Shown: piece by piece, positions 8,508 to 16,529 of the stretch
Layout: every line of letters starts with the position of its first letter
Numbering within the stretch: position 1 is the first letter of the stretch
Assembly (NCBI RefSeq): GCF_000717595.1
Contig: NZ_JNZO01000013.1
Span: 124,001 to 188,000 of the forward strand
DNA: 64,000 nucleotides
Source: Streptomyces flavochromogenes
GTDB lineage: Bacteria > Actinomycetota > Actinomycetes > Streptomycetales > Streptomycetaceae
Direction of reading: 5' to 3'
Notes under the pieces: generated by a model
What the model was told of the DNA's origin: nothing
The model's database searches: none
What the model saw: the letters and a program-made list of their open reading frames with translations, nothing else
Translations under genes and position numbers: made by a program

Positions 8508-9002
8508 CTAAGGGGTGCCTCTGGAACCGTCTGCAGACTGGGGCGTCGGGGGGTGGTCGATGGTGGTGCCGTCAGGATTCCGCCCGAAGGCGGCCTCCAG
8601 AACGTCGGGGAGGTCTTCCTCGGAGACCGTCGCGCGCACGTCCGCCAGAACCTGGGGAAAGTCGTCATCGTCGATGACACCCATGTGCTCCTGGCGGAGT
8701 TGGTAGACGATCTCGACGAGCTCCGGCCTCAACCGCATCCAGGCACGGGAGGTGCGGATCTCCTCATCGACCTGGTGCATGAACCAGCGCATGACCTCGT
8801 ACGGAACGTCAGCGTGCCCTGCGTGCGGGTTGAAGCACACCGTCGGCTCCCGCGCCGGATCCTCGTCGGGGACGATGGCGATCACGAGAGTCTGTTGCCC
8901 GGCCACGAGATCCAGTTCCAGATACCAGGCATCATCGGGCACGGAGTACACCGCGGTGATCGCGTAGTCGCCGTCGGGGTGTCGAAAGACCATTTGCCGC
9001 AT
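8508..9002 (-). CDS. Hypothetical protein, about 164 aa
   Basis: Not recognised. A soluble acidic protein with one compact domain: strands in the first half (HPDGDYAITAVYSVPDDAWY, ELDLVAGQQTLVIAIVPDED) and a helical C-terminal half (EIRTSRAWMRLRPELVEIVY). No signal peptide. The frame is open upstream to a GTG at 9146, but residues before 9002 look low-complexity, so the ATG at 9002 (or 8993) is preferred; no strong ribosome site decides this. Confidence 0.55.
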   Translation of the reverse strand: MRQMVFRHPDGDYAITAVYSVPDDAWYLELDLVAGQQTLVIAIVPDEDPAREPTVCFNPHAGHADVPYEVMRWFMHQVDEEIRTSRAWMRLRPELVEIVYQLRQEHMGVIDDDDFPQVLADVRATVSEEDLPDVLEAAFGRNPDGTTIDHPPTPQSADGSRGTP

Positions 9003-9308
9003 GCTGCCACGCCGGGCCGAGAAGGTCGCCTCCGAATGTTGCGGCCCAACGCCCCTATGCCCGGGCCCAGACGGGGATGGAGCGAAGCCGAGCGCCGCCG
9101 TCCTGGTAAGCAGCCCTTCGGTGGGGCCGTTTCCGGCGACGGTCACCTCGCCTACGAGGACATCGTCACCACCGTCTGAACCGGCTCAGCCCGCGCCATC
9201 CCCCACAGCGCGCCATACGCACCGCCACGGACGCACGGCCACCACGCACGCGCCACCCCACACGCACGCCACGCCTCGCGCCCCGATCGGCCCGCGTCCC
9301 TTCACGCG
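9003..9308. other. Upstream region of the MFS gene, no start codon found
   Basis: The stretch is CAC/ACG-rich. It is open in the MFS frame from 9180 but contains no in-frame ATG, GTG or TTG before the first membrane helix. It may be the damaged 5' end of the MFS gene. Confidence 0.5.
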
Positions 9309-10463
9309 CTGTGGCTCGCGCTGCTCGCCACGCCCCTCGCCGCGAGCGCCAACAGCCCCGTCCTCATCCTCCCGGACATGGCCGGATCCTTCGGTGTCAC
9401 CACCGCCACGGCGACCTGGCTCGTGACCGTCTTCGCCTGGGCCGTCGCCGTCGGCACCCCCCTCATGGCGGGGCTCCTGCGCCGCCGAGGACTGGGCGTC
9501 ACACTCCGGCTCGCCGCCGTCCTCATCACCGCCGGCACCGCCGTCGTCGCCGCGGCACCCTGGCTCCCCCTCGCCATGGCGGGCCGCGCCGCCCAGGCGA
9601 TGGGCGGCGCCGGTCTCGTCACCGTCGCCATGAGCCTGGCGGGCTCGGTCCGCCGCATGGGCGTGATCACCGCGGGCTTCGGCATTCTCGGTGCCGCCGG
9701 CCCTCTGCTCGGCTCCACCATCGCCGGCGCGGCCTCCTGGCGCCTCTCCCTCGCCGTCGGAGTCGTCGCACTCCTCGCCCTGCCGGCCGTCACACGGCGC
9801 GCCGAGCTGTCCGCCCCCAGCCGGACCACCCCTTTCCACGGCCGCGGCGCCACCCTCCTCGTCCTCCTCGCCACCGCCCTGGTCCTCATCCCCCGCTTCC
9901 CGCTCCCGGCGATCGCCGCCTCCCTCGCGGTCGTCGCTCTGCTGGCCCTCCACGTCCGGAGCCACCCCGACGGCTTCGTCCCGGCCTCACTCCTGCGCAC
10001 CAGGACCTTCGTCCTCTCCACCCTGCTCGCGTGCACCTTCGCGACCTCGTACTTCACCCTCCTCTTCGCCGTCCCGCGGCTGCTCGACGACCGGACCGAC
10101 TGGTCCACCTCCACCATCGGCACCGGCCAGCTGATCGCCCTCCTGACCGGCTCCACGCTCTCCATGGCCCTGGCCGCCTCCGCGACCCGGTGGGGCCGCC
10201 CGCGCGTCCTCACCATCCTGCTCACCACCGGATCGCTTGCCCCGCTCACCGCACTCCTGACCCCCTGGCCGGCGCTGCTCCTGCCGGCGGCGACGCTCGC
10301 CGTCCTCACCGCGAGCGCCGGCCAGGCCACCCTGGCGGTCTATGCCACCCAGGCCGCGCCCACCGCGCAACGCCCCACCGCGATCGGCCTGTTCAACCTC
10401 GGCTACCAGCTCGGCGGCGCCTTCGGCCCCGCGATCGCCGCACTCGTCATCCTGAGCGCCTGA
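9309..10463 (+). CDS. MFS transporter, start codon abnormal or lost
   Basis: Major facilitator, about 384 aa with 12 hydrophobic segments. Helix 1 (HALWLALLATPLAASANSP...) is complete but lies upstream of the first in-frame ATG (9378), which would cut it in half. Between the in-frame stop at 9177 and 9378 there is no ATG, GTG or TTG; only a CTG at 9309 immediately precedes helix 1. Either a CTG start is used, or the 5' end was lost or frameshifted and the gene is dying. Helix 5 has the exporter-like GFGILGAAGPLLGSTIAGA. A strong hairpin follows the stop. Substrate unknown. Confidence 0.7.
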   Translation: MWLALLATPLAASANSPVLILPDMAGSFGVTTATATWLVTVFAWAVAVGTPLMAGLLRRRGLGVTLRLAAVLITAGTAVVAAAPWLPLAMAGRAAQAMGGAGLVTVAMSLAGSVRRMGVITAGFGILGAAGPLLGSTIAGAASWRLSLAVGVVALLALPAVTRRAELSAPSRTTPFHGRGATLLVLLATALVLIPRFPLPAIAASLAVVALLALHVRSHPDGFVPASLLRTRTFVLSTLLACTFATSYFTLLFAVPRLLDDRTDWSTSTIGTGQLIALLTGSTLSMALAASATRWGRPRVLTILLTTGSLAPLTALLTPWPALLLPAATLAVLTASAGQATLAVYATQAAPTAQRPTAIGLFNLGYQLGGAFGPAIAALVILSA

Positions 10464-10498
10464 ACCGCACCACCCCACGCCACGTCCAGACATCCGCG

Positions 10499-10526
10499 GC
10501 CGCCCCATGCCCGCGCATGGGGCGGC
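10499..10526 (+). terminator. Hairpin downstream of the MFS gene
   Basis: Perfect 11-bp stem (GCCGCCCCATG / CATGGGGCGGC) with a six-base loop, 36 bases after the MFS stop and upstream of the VOC gene. Confidence 0.65.
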
Positions 10527-10639
10527 TGCGGACGCATGCGGACGACGACACCAGCGACTAAGATCTATGGCGACATCGCGTGCCGGTCACCGACCGGGTG
10601 AGGCATGGAGGTGTCGGGAGATGCCCTCGGAGGCATTCC

Positions 10640-11029
10640 TTGTCTGTCGAGCTGAACCACACCATCGTCCACGCCCGGGACAACCGGGAATCCGCGGAGT
10701 TCTTCGCGAACCTGCTGGACCTTGAGATCACCGCCGAATGGGGGCCGTTCGTCGCGGTCGATCTGAGCAACCACGTCACTCTGGACTTCGCCACGATCCC
10801 GGCGGACAGGATCACACCCCAGCACTACGCCTTCCTGGTCTCCGACGAGGAGTTCGACGCGGCGTACACACGGATCCGGCAGCTCGGTGTCGAGCACTAC
10901 GCCGACCCGCACCGGAAACAGCCCGGTGCGATCAACCACCATGACGGCGGCCACGGCGTGTACTTCGTCGACCCGGCGGGTCACTTCATGGAGCTGATCA
11001 CCGTGCCGTACGGCGGCCGGCCCTCGTAG
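10640..11029 (+). CDS. VOC-family (glyoxalase/dioxygenase-fold) protein
   Basis: 129 aa, the usual length of a single-module VOC protein. Paired beta-alpha-beta units are visible: ELNHTIVHARDNRESAEFFA at the N-terminus and GHGVYFVDPAGHFMELIT at the C-terminus, with metal-site candidates His in LNHTIV, His in PQHYAF and Glu in FMELIT. The start is set at TTG (10640) because GGAGG lies exactly six bases upstream and the first residues are then MSVELNHT; upstream ATGs would add non-homologous sequence. Substrate unknown. Confidence 0.85.
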   Translation: MSVELNHTIVHARDNRESAEFFANLLDLEITAEWGPFVAVDLSNHVTLDFATIPADRITPQHYAFLVSDEEFDAAYTRIRQLGVEHYADPHRKQPGAINHHDGGHGVYFVDPAGHFMELITVPYGGRPS

Positions 11030-11043
11030 ACGACCGCATGGAG

Positions 11044-11062
11044 GGCCGCGCCCGGCGCGGCC
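11044..11062. terminator. Hairpin between convergent genes
   Basis: Perfect 8-bp stem (GGCCGCGC / GCGCGGCC) with CCG loop followed by TT, placed between the VOC gene and the minus-strand GNAT fusion. It could serve both. Confidence 0.5.
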
Positions 11063-11117
11063 TTCGATCGCGCCCTCGGTCTCCCTCTCCTTCTCCGTCC
11101 CACCGGAGTCCGCACGG

Positions 11118-12095
11118 TCAGCCGGTGACGGCAGCGGGCACGTCGTCCCAGGCCAGCGAGGACATCCTCCAGCCGGCCGGGGTCAGGAGGTACTGGGTGG
11201 TCTTGCGGCCGGAGCCCTCGAACCACGCGCCGTCGTGGTAACCGGACTTGCGGTACTCGCTGAAGCGATGGGCGATCGATCCGAAGATCTCGGTGCGCGC
11301 GGAGACCTCCTTCTCGGAGAACTCCGTCAGGGTCCCGTCCGTGAGCATCCTCTGACGAGGCTCGATGAACGCGTCGAGGTCGTAGATCACCGGTTCGCCT
11401 CCGACGTTCGCGATGATCCTTCCCTGCGGGATGAACACGTCGCGGATGACGTCGAGGTCGGGACGCCTGCCGCCGGTGTTGGTGAAGGCGCCGACGAACA
11501 CCCCCATCAACCGGTCGAGTTCGGCCTGGACGCCGGACGCGGACCCTTCCCTCACCGTCGGCCACTCCTCGGCGAGGACCGACCAGACCTCGATGTCGTG
11601 CCGCACACCTCGGTACGGAGAATGCCTCCGCAGCACCCCGTCGCGCGTCATGCCGAGACGACGCGCGGCCCCGATGCTGCGGGCGTTGTGCGCCGCGACC
11701 CACCACTCGACCCGGCTCATCCCCCGCTCGGTGAAGGCCCAGTCGATCAGGGTCCGGCAGGCCCGGTTCACCAGACCCCGCCCCTCCCCCGCCTTCTCCA
11801 GCCAACAGCCGATCTCACACACGCCCGAGGTGCTGTCGAAGCGGGTGAACATCACGCCGCCGACCAGGGTGTCGTCCAGCCAGATGCCGAAGATCCCGCC
11901 GTTGTCCGTGGCCAGCCGGTCGGCGTAGCGCTGGAGGGTGGCCGTGGCGGAGGGAAGGTCGGTGCTGAAGGTCGCCCAGGGGATCCACGGGTCGACGGCG
12001 TCCCGTGCGCGGTCGATGTGGGCGAGGAACTCCGGTGCCCGCCAGGGCTCCAGGGGGCGGAGCAGGGCACCATCGCCGATGGGCAGGGTGAACAT
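11118..12095 (-). CDS. GNAT acetyltransferase fused to an NTF2/SnoaL-like domain
   Basis: 325 aa, two domains. Residues about 1-180 are a RimJ/RimL-type GNAT domain (LVGGVMFTRFDSTSGVCEIG, EGRGLVNRACRTLIDWAF, NARSIGAARRLGM). Residues about 195-325 look like an NTF2/DUF4440 fold (ELDRLMGVFVGAFTNTGGR, DVFIPQGRIIANVGG, YLLTPAGWRMSSLAWDD). The frame is continuous across the linker, so the fusion is real in this sequence. Divergent from the TetR gene at 12149 with a 53-base gap, suggesting control by it. Substrate and role of the second domain are unknown. Confidence 0.8.
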   Translation of the reverse strand: MFTLPIGDGALLRPLEPWRAPEFLAHIDRARDAVDPWIPWATFSTDLPSATATLQRYADRLATDNGGIFGIWLDDTLVGGVMFTRFDSTSGVCEIGCWLEKAGEGRGLVNRACRTLIDWAFTERGMSRVEWWVAAHNARSIGAARRLGMTRDGVLRRHSPYRGVRHDIEVWSVLAEEWPTVREGSASGVQAELDRLMGVFVGAFTNTGGRRPDLDVIRDVFIPQGRIIANVGGEPVIYDLDAFIEPRQRMLTDGTLTEFSEKEVSARTEIFGSIAHRFSEYRKSGYHDGAWFEGSGRKTTQYLLTPAGWRMSSLAWDDVPAAVTG

Positions 12096-12148
12096 GTGAG
12101 CATCGCTCCCTCGGTGCGTAACAAGCGTTCGGTACGTAAGCTAACAGC

Positions 12149-12826
12149 ATGCCGCCCGCACCCGGAGACCGTGACGCCCGCCGCGAGGACGTATCCGAGA
12201 CGGTGTGGCAGGTGCTCGCCGACAAGGGGTTCGGCGGGCTGACGCTGCGCGCCGTCGCCGCCGCGATGGGCGTCTCGACCGGGATGCTCATGCACTACTT
12301 CCCGACCAAACGCGCCCTGATCGCACACGCCCTGGACCTGCTGGAGAAGCGCACCGCGGAACGTCCCCGCCGGGCCCGTCCCGGCGCGGGCCTCGCCACC
12401 GTGCGCGTCATGCTGCTGGACATCCTTCCGCTGACTCCGGGCGACACCGCCCGCAACCGCATCTGGGTCAGCTCCTGGGACCTCTCGCTCGCGGACGACG
12501 GCCTCGGCGCGGAGCAGGCCGACCGCTACACCCGGCTGCGCTCGACCCTCCTCCCCCACCTGGAGGCCGCACGCGACCTGGGCGAACTCCCGGCGGACAC
12601 CGATCTGGAACAACTCGCCGCCACCGCCGTCGCCTTCACGCACGGCCTCGTCGTCCAGGCCCTGTTCGACCCCGTCCGGTTCCCGGAGGAGGTACAGAGC
12701 GCGATGCTCGACGAGTTCCTCGCGACGATCGCGCCGCCCCGCCCCCTCACCGGCACCCGCACCGCAACCGGCACCCCCACCGGTGCCGGCACCGACGATC
12801 ACCGTCAGGCCATCGGCCACCGGTAG
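12149..12826 (+). CDS. TetR/AcrR-family transcriptional regulator
   Basis: 225 aa. N-terminal helix-turn-helix at about residues 12-58 (GGLTLRAVAAAMGVSTGMLM, HYFPTKRALIAHAL), and an all-helical ligand domain with the BetI-like C-terminal pattern (AATAVAFTHGLVVQALFD). The last 25 residues are a Thr/Gly/Pro-rich tail. The 53-base divergent gap to the GNAT fusion contains the likely operator (around 12118-12140, imperfect dyad), so it probably represses that gene and itself. Confidence 0.85.
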   Translation: MPPAPGDRDARREDVSETVWQVLADKGFGGLTLRAVAAAMGVSTGMLMHYFPTKRALIAHALDLLEKRTAERPRRARPGAGLATVRVMLLDILPLTPGDTARNRIWVSSWDLSLADDGLGAEQADRYTRLRSTLLPHLEAARDLGELPADTDLEQLAATAVAFTHGLVVQALFDPVRFPEEVQSAMLDEFLATIAPPRPLTGTRTATGTPTGAGTDDHRQAIGHR

Positions 12827-12870
12827 AGCAACCGCGAGCCCGACTGCGGCAGTTCGCGTCGACAGAACTC

Positions 12871-12897
12871 TTGCCGGGGCGACTCCACCTCTCTAAT
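12871..12897 (+). promoter_or_regulatory. Putative promoter of the sugar operon
   Basis: TTGCCG (12871-12876) and TCTAAT (12892-12897) resemble -35 and -10 hexamers but with a short 15-base spacer. The predicted transcription start near 12904 falls inside LacI-type operator 1. Confidence 0.4.
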
Positions 12898-12910
12898 GTG
12901 AACCTTCAAA
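12897..12910. promoter_or_regulatory. LacI-type operator 1 (sugar operon)
   Basis: TGTGAACCTTCAAA matches operator 2 at 11 of 14 positions and overlaps the end of the putative -10. It is the less symmetrical of the two sites; centre-to-centre distance to operator 2 is 55 bases. Confidence 0.5.
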
Positions 12911-12951
12911 TCCCGGGATCGTCATGCATTTGGGCACTCAGAGGGACTGAA

Positions 12952-12965
12952 TTTGAACGCTCAAA
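12952..12965. promoter_or_regulatory. LacI-type operator 2, across the start codon
   Basis: TTTGAACGCTCAAA is a 14-bp near-perfect palindrome with the central CG typical of LacI/GalR operators. It covers the TTG start codon (12953) of the first gene. The cognate protein is most likely the LacI-family product at 19365. Confidence 0.65.
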
Positions 12966-14203
12966 CTACAGGATCTTCCGATGCCGGCACCCGCGCGGCT
13001 CCCGGTCGGTCCACCTCCGATCACAGCCCGATGCCGGGCTACCTCGATCACGCCAGGATCGGCCCGCTCTCCCACCGGGCCTCCGCCGCGCTCGCCGCCG
13101 CGACCGGGCTGGCCGGTCGAGCGAACCCCGACGACCTCGACCGGCTGTTCGCCCTCAGCGACGCCGCCCGTACCTCAGCGGCGCGGCTCCTCGACGCCCG
13201 GCCCCACGAGATCGCCCTCGCCCCGTCCACCAGCAACGGCCTGTTCACCGTGGCCGCCGCACTCCAGGGTCCCGGCACCGTGCTCGTGCCCCGCGGCGAG
13301 TTCCCCGCCAACGTCTATCCCTGGCTTCGCTTCGCCGGCCGCGGCGGCCCGGAGGTCCGCGTTCTCGCCCCGGACGGGCAGCGTCACATCACCGCCGATC
13401 TTCTGCGCCGTCATCTCACGCCCGACGTCACGGCACTCACCGTCAGCGCCGTCGATTCGCTCACCGGCCATGTGGCCCCGCTCGCCGCTCTCAAAGAGGT
13501 CCTCGGACCCGACCGGCTCCTGATCGTCGACGCCATCCAGGGGCTCGGTGCCGTCCCCCTCGAAGCGGAAGCCGCCGACGTCCTCGTCAGCGGCGGCCAG
13601 AAGTGGCTACGGGCCGGCTGGGGAGCAGCACTGCTGCTGATCCGCGACCGGTGCGGCGAGCGTCTCGGCCCCGGGCTCGGCGGCTGGGCCGGAGTCACGG
13701 AGCCCTTCGCCGTACGGCATCCTGCGCCCTCCCTGCCCGGGGCAGCCGCCCACCTGGCCACCAATCCCGACTTCCCGGCCGCCGCGGCCATCGGCGCGGC
13801 CGTCGACGACCTGATCGAGCAGGGCGGCCCGACCGTCATCGGTGCCCGGATCAGAGCGACCCTCGCGGAGCTGCTCGACCGGGCGCGGCGGGCGGGCGCC
13901 GAGGTCCTGTCGGATGGACTGGAGCCCCAGGAGCGCGGGGGAATCGGCACCTTCCGCCTCCCCGGCCATGACCCCTGCGCCGTCCATGGCGCCCTCGGAA
14001 CGGCCGGCGTGATCGCCACGCGCCGAGACGAGTGGATCCGGCTCTCTCCCCACGCCTCCACCCCGCCCGCCGCGGCGGACCTGTTCGCGGAGGCACTGCG
14101 CACCCTCACCCACAGCAGCACCAGCACCAGCACCAGCACCGAAAGCAGTACCCACACCCGTACCCGCCACGACGCCCAGGAGCCGACATGTCCCACCAGC
14201 TGA
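12953..14203 (+). CDS. PLP-dependent aminotransferase class V-fold protein
   Basis: 416 aa, first gene of the sugar operon. The class-V fold is shown by YLDHARIGPLSHRASAALA, LAPSTSNGLFTVAAAL, the PLP-phosphate/Asp region LLIVDAIQGLGAVPLEA and the Schiff-base Lys in VSGGQKWLRAGWG. Catalysed reaction unknown; relatives include cysteine desulfurases and isopenicillin-N epimerases. The TTG start is backed by GAGGGA six bases upstream and sits inside operator 2. The C-terminus is a Ser/Thr/His-rich tail encoded partly by an AGCACC hexamer repeat; its last 16 bases overlap the next gene. Why a PLP enzyme belongs to a glycoside operon is unclear. Confidence 0.8.
   Translation: MNAQTTGSSDAGTRAAPGRSTSDHSPMPGYLDHARIGPLSHRASAALAAATGLAGRANPDDLDRLFALSDAARTSAARLLDARPHEIALAPSTSNGLFTVAAALQGPGTVLVPRGEFPANVYPWLRFAGRGGPEVRVLAPDGQRHITADLLRRHLTPDVTALTVSAVDSLTGHVAPLAALKEVLGPDRLLIVDAIQGLGAVPLEAEAADVLVSGGQKWLRAGWGAALLLIRDRCGERLGPGLGGWAGVTEPFAVRHPAPSLPGAAAHLATNPDFPAAAAIGAAVDDLIEQGGPTVIGARIRATLAELLDRARRAGAEVLSDGLEPQERGGIGTFRLPGHDPCAVHGALGTAGVIATRRDEWIRLSPHASTPPAAADLFAEALRTLTHSSTSTSTSTESSTHTRTRHDAQEPTCPTS
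14117..14140 (+). repeat. AGCACC x4 hexamer repeat inside a gene
   Basis: Four perfect AGCACC units encode an alternating Ser-Thr run in the C-terminal tail of the PLP enzyme. Being a multiple of three, length changes would keep the frame. Confidence 0.8.
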
Positions 14204-15522
14204 CCCGCCGACAGATGCTTCACCTCGCGACCGCCTCCGCCGCCGGGCTCGGCCTGGCCGCCTGCGGCGGTGGCGGATCGGGCGGCGGCGCCGCCGGTGC
14301 CGACGGTGACAACGGGAAGATCACCGTCTGGAGCTGGACCACCGCGGCCGAGGCCCTGCGCGGGGTCGTCCCCTCCTTCGAACGGGACAACCCCGGCATC
14401 AAGGTCGACGTGCAGGACGTGGGCAACCCCGCCATCTGGGACAAGATCACCGTCGGTCTCGCCTCGGGCGGCAAGGGAGTCGCCGACGTCCTGCACATCG
14501 GAGTCGACTACCTGCCCGGCTACCTGGAGAAGTTCCCCGAGGGCCTCGCCGACCTGTCCAGACTCGGCGCCGACCGGCACAAGGACGCCTTCGTCGAAGG
14601 TCTGTGGCCGACCGTCATGGGCAAGGACGGAGCCGCCCACGCCCTCCCGTGGGAGGTCAACCCCCTCGGTCTCTTCTACCGGCACGACTACTTCGAGAAG
14701 GCCGGTGTCGACCCCGCCTCCCTCACCAGCTGGGACGACCTCATCGCCGCGGGGCCGAAGATCCGTGCCGCCACCGGCGCCCAGCTGCTCGGGCTCGACA
14801 AGCCGGGCACCAAGCAGGACATGGACTTCTTCCAGAACCTGATGCAGCTCCAGGGGGCCTTCTACTTCGACGCCGAGGGCAGGGTCACCCTCGCCTCCCC
14901 GCAGGCGGTGCAGGCCCTCACCGTGATCAAGCGGCTCAACGACGGCGGCCTGCTCGCCGACACCGCCGGCCAGGGCACCTGGAAGCGCCTCGTCGGCCAG
15001 GGCAAACTCGCCACCGTCCCGTACCCCGCCTGGGCCATCGAGTACCTGGCCACCAAGTTCCCCGCCCAGAGCGGCAAGTGGCGCGTCATGCAGGCGCCCG
15101 CCGCGGTCCCCGGGGGTGGACGCAGCGCCATCGTCAACTCCACGTACCTGACCGTCTCCGCCACGAGCAAGCGACGCAAGGCGGCCTGGCGCTTCATCGA
15201 GTACGCGTTGACCAAGCCGGCCGAGATCAACCGGATGTTCGCCTCCGGCGGCGTCTTCCCCGCCCTCAAGGGGGCTTACGCCGACCCGAAGTTCAGCGCG
15301 CCCCACCCCTTCTACGGGGGCCAGCAGGTGCTGCGGTCCTTCGTCGCATCGCTCGACTCCGGTTCGGACGCGACCAACTTCACCGGTGACTACAGCCGCG
15401 CCCTGAAGATCGCCGCCGACGCCCAGAGCCAGGTGCTGATCAAGGGCGCCGACCCGGCCGAGGCGCTGAAGGCCGCGGCCAAGCAGCTCGCCCAGCAGAC
15501 CGGCCGGCAGCAGGCGGCCTGA
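14188..15522 (+). CDS. ABC sugar importer, substrate-binding lipoprotein
   Basis: 444 aa family-1 extracellular solute-binding protein. The N-terminus carries a twin-arginine-like signal with lipobox (TRRQMLHLATASAAGLGLAA then Cys), so it is a Tat-exported lipoprotein. The mature part has the family pattern ITVWSWTTAAEALRGVVPSF, NPLGLFYRHDYFEKAGV and WRFIEYALTKPAEINRMF. The ATG follows AGGAG and overlaps the end of the PLP-enzyme gene. With the two permeases and a GH36 enzyme it probably captures alpha-galactoside-like oligosaccharides. Confidence 0.92.
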   Translation: MSHQLTRRQMLHLATASAAGLGLAACGGGGSGGGAAGADGDNGKITVWSWTTAAEALRGVVPSFERDNPGIKVDVQDVGNPAIWDKITVGLASGGKGVADVLHIGVDYLPGYLEKFPEGLADLSRLGADRHKDAFVEGLWPTVMGKDGAAHALPWEVNPLGLFYRHDYFEKAGVDPASLTSWDDLIAAGPKIRAATGAQLLGLDKPGTKQDMDFFQNLMQLQGAFYFDAEGRVTLASPQAVQALTVIKRLNDGGLLADTAGQGTWKRLVGQGKLATVPYPAWAIEYLATKFPAQSGKWRVMQAPAAVPGGGRSAIVNSTYLTVSATSKRRKAAWRFIEYALTKPAEINRMFASGGVFPALKGAYADPKFSAPHPFYGGQQVLRSFVASLDSGSDATNFTGDYSRALKIAADAQSQVLIKGADPAEALKAAAKQLAQQTGRQQAA

Positions 15523-15524
15523 CC

Positions 15525-16529
15525 ATGTCCCTCGCCCCGTCCGAAAGCGCCCCCGGCGGAGCCCCCGCCGTCGCGACCGGCACGCCCGCCGGTCGCGGTG
15601 GCCACCGCCGCCCCGGCAGGGCCCGCTCCGGCTCCAGTCGCTCGGGCCTCGCCCGTCCCGGCCGGCGCCGGCTGCTGACCCGTGGCTCCGTCCCGTACCT
15701 GCTGATCATGCCTGCCGTCCTGGGCTTCGCGGTCTTCAAGGCGTACCCCATCGCGGCCTCGTTCTGGATCAGCCTCACGACCGGGAACGGCGACGCCCGG
15801 CAGTTCGCGGGACTCTCCAACTACCGGCGACTCCTGGACGATCCGCTGTTCTGGACCGCGTTGAGGAACACCGCGCTGATCCTGGTCGTCCAGGTGCCGC
15901 TGATGCTCGGCCTCGCCCTGCTCGTCGCCCTCGGGCTCAACTCCACCAAGGTCTGGCTGCGCCCGCTGTGGCGACTCGGTGTCTTCGTCCCCTCGCTGAC
16001 CGGCCTGGTCGCCGCCGGCGTGATGTTCTCGGTGATCCTGAACCACGACGCGGGACTGCTGAACTGGGTTCTCTCCCTGTTCGGCATCGACCGGGTGAAC
16101 TGGCTCGGCAGCCCCTACTGGGCCCGCGTCGGCGTCGTCCTCGTCATCACCTGGCACTACACCGGCTACAACGCCGTGATGTACCTCGCCGGCCTCCAGG
16201 GCATCCCCAAGGAGCTGTACGAGGCCGCGATGGTCGACGGCGCGGGACCGGTCCGCCGCTTCTTCGCCATCACCCTGCCCCAGTTGCGGCCGATCCTCCT
16301 GCTCACCGTGGTGCTCTCGACCATCGGCACCCTGCAGCTCTTCGACGAGCCGTACGTCCTCACCGGCGGCGGCCCCGACAACTCCACCCTCACGGTCACC
16401 ATGTACCTCTACAACAACGGCTTCAAGTACTTCGACTTCGGTTACGCCTCGGCCCTCGCGTACGCGCTCGCGCTCATCGTGTCCGTGCTCGGCATCCTCC
16501 AGGTCCGCCTGATGGGAGAGCGCCGATGA
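15525..16529 (+). CDS. ABC sugar importer permease 1 (MalF/UgpA type)
   Basis: 334 aa with six membrane helices after a basic, Gly/Arg-rich N-terminal 45 residues. The binding-protein-dependent transport EAA loop is YEAAMVDGAGPVRRFFAITL. It follows the binding-protein gene by two bases and overlaps permease 2 by four (ATGA). Confidence 0.93.
   Translation: MSLAPSESAPGGAPAVATGTPAGRGGHRRPGRARSGSSRSGLARPGRRRLLTRGSVPYLLIMPAVLGFAVFKAYPIAASFWISLTTGNGDARQFAGLSNYRRLLDDPLFWTALRNTALILVVQVPLMLGLALLVALGLNSTKVWLRPLWRLGVFVPSLTGLVAAGVMFSVILNHDAGLLNWVLSLFGIDRVNWLGSPYWARVGVVLVITWHYTGYNAVMYLAGLQGIPKELYEAAMVDGAGPVRRFFAITLPQLRPILLLTVVLSTIGTLQLFDEPYVLTGGGPDNSTLTVTMYLYNNGFKYFDFGYASALAYALALIVSVLGILQVRLMGERR

Noticed and set aside
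12949..12966. TTG at 12953 as a false start inside an operator
   Set aside because: First suspected to be wrong, but the GAGGGA site six bases upstream and lack of any other in-frame start before 13031 support it, so it was kept as the start.
13411..15306. 631-codon open frame on the minus strand
   Set aside because: It is antisense to the PLP enzyme and the sugar-binding lipoprotein, both of which have clear motifs; the antisense frame is open only because of extreme GC third-position bias.
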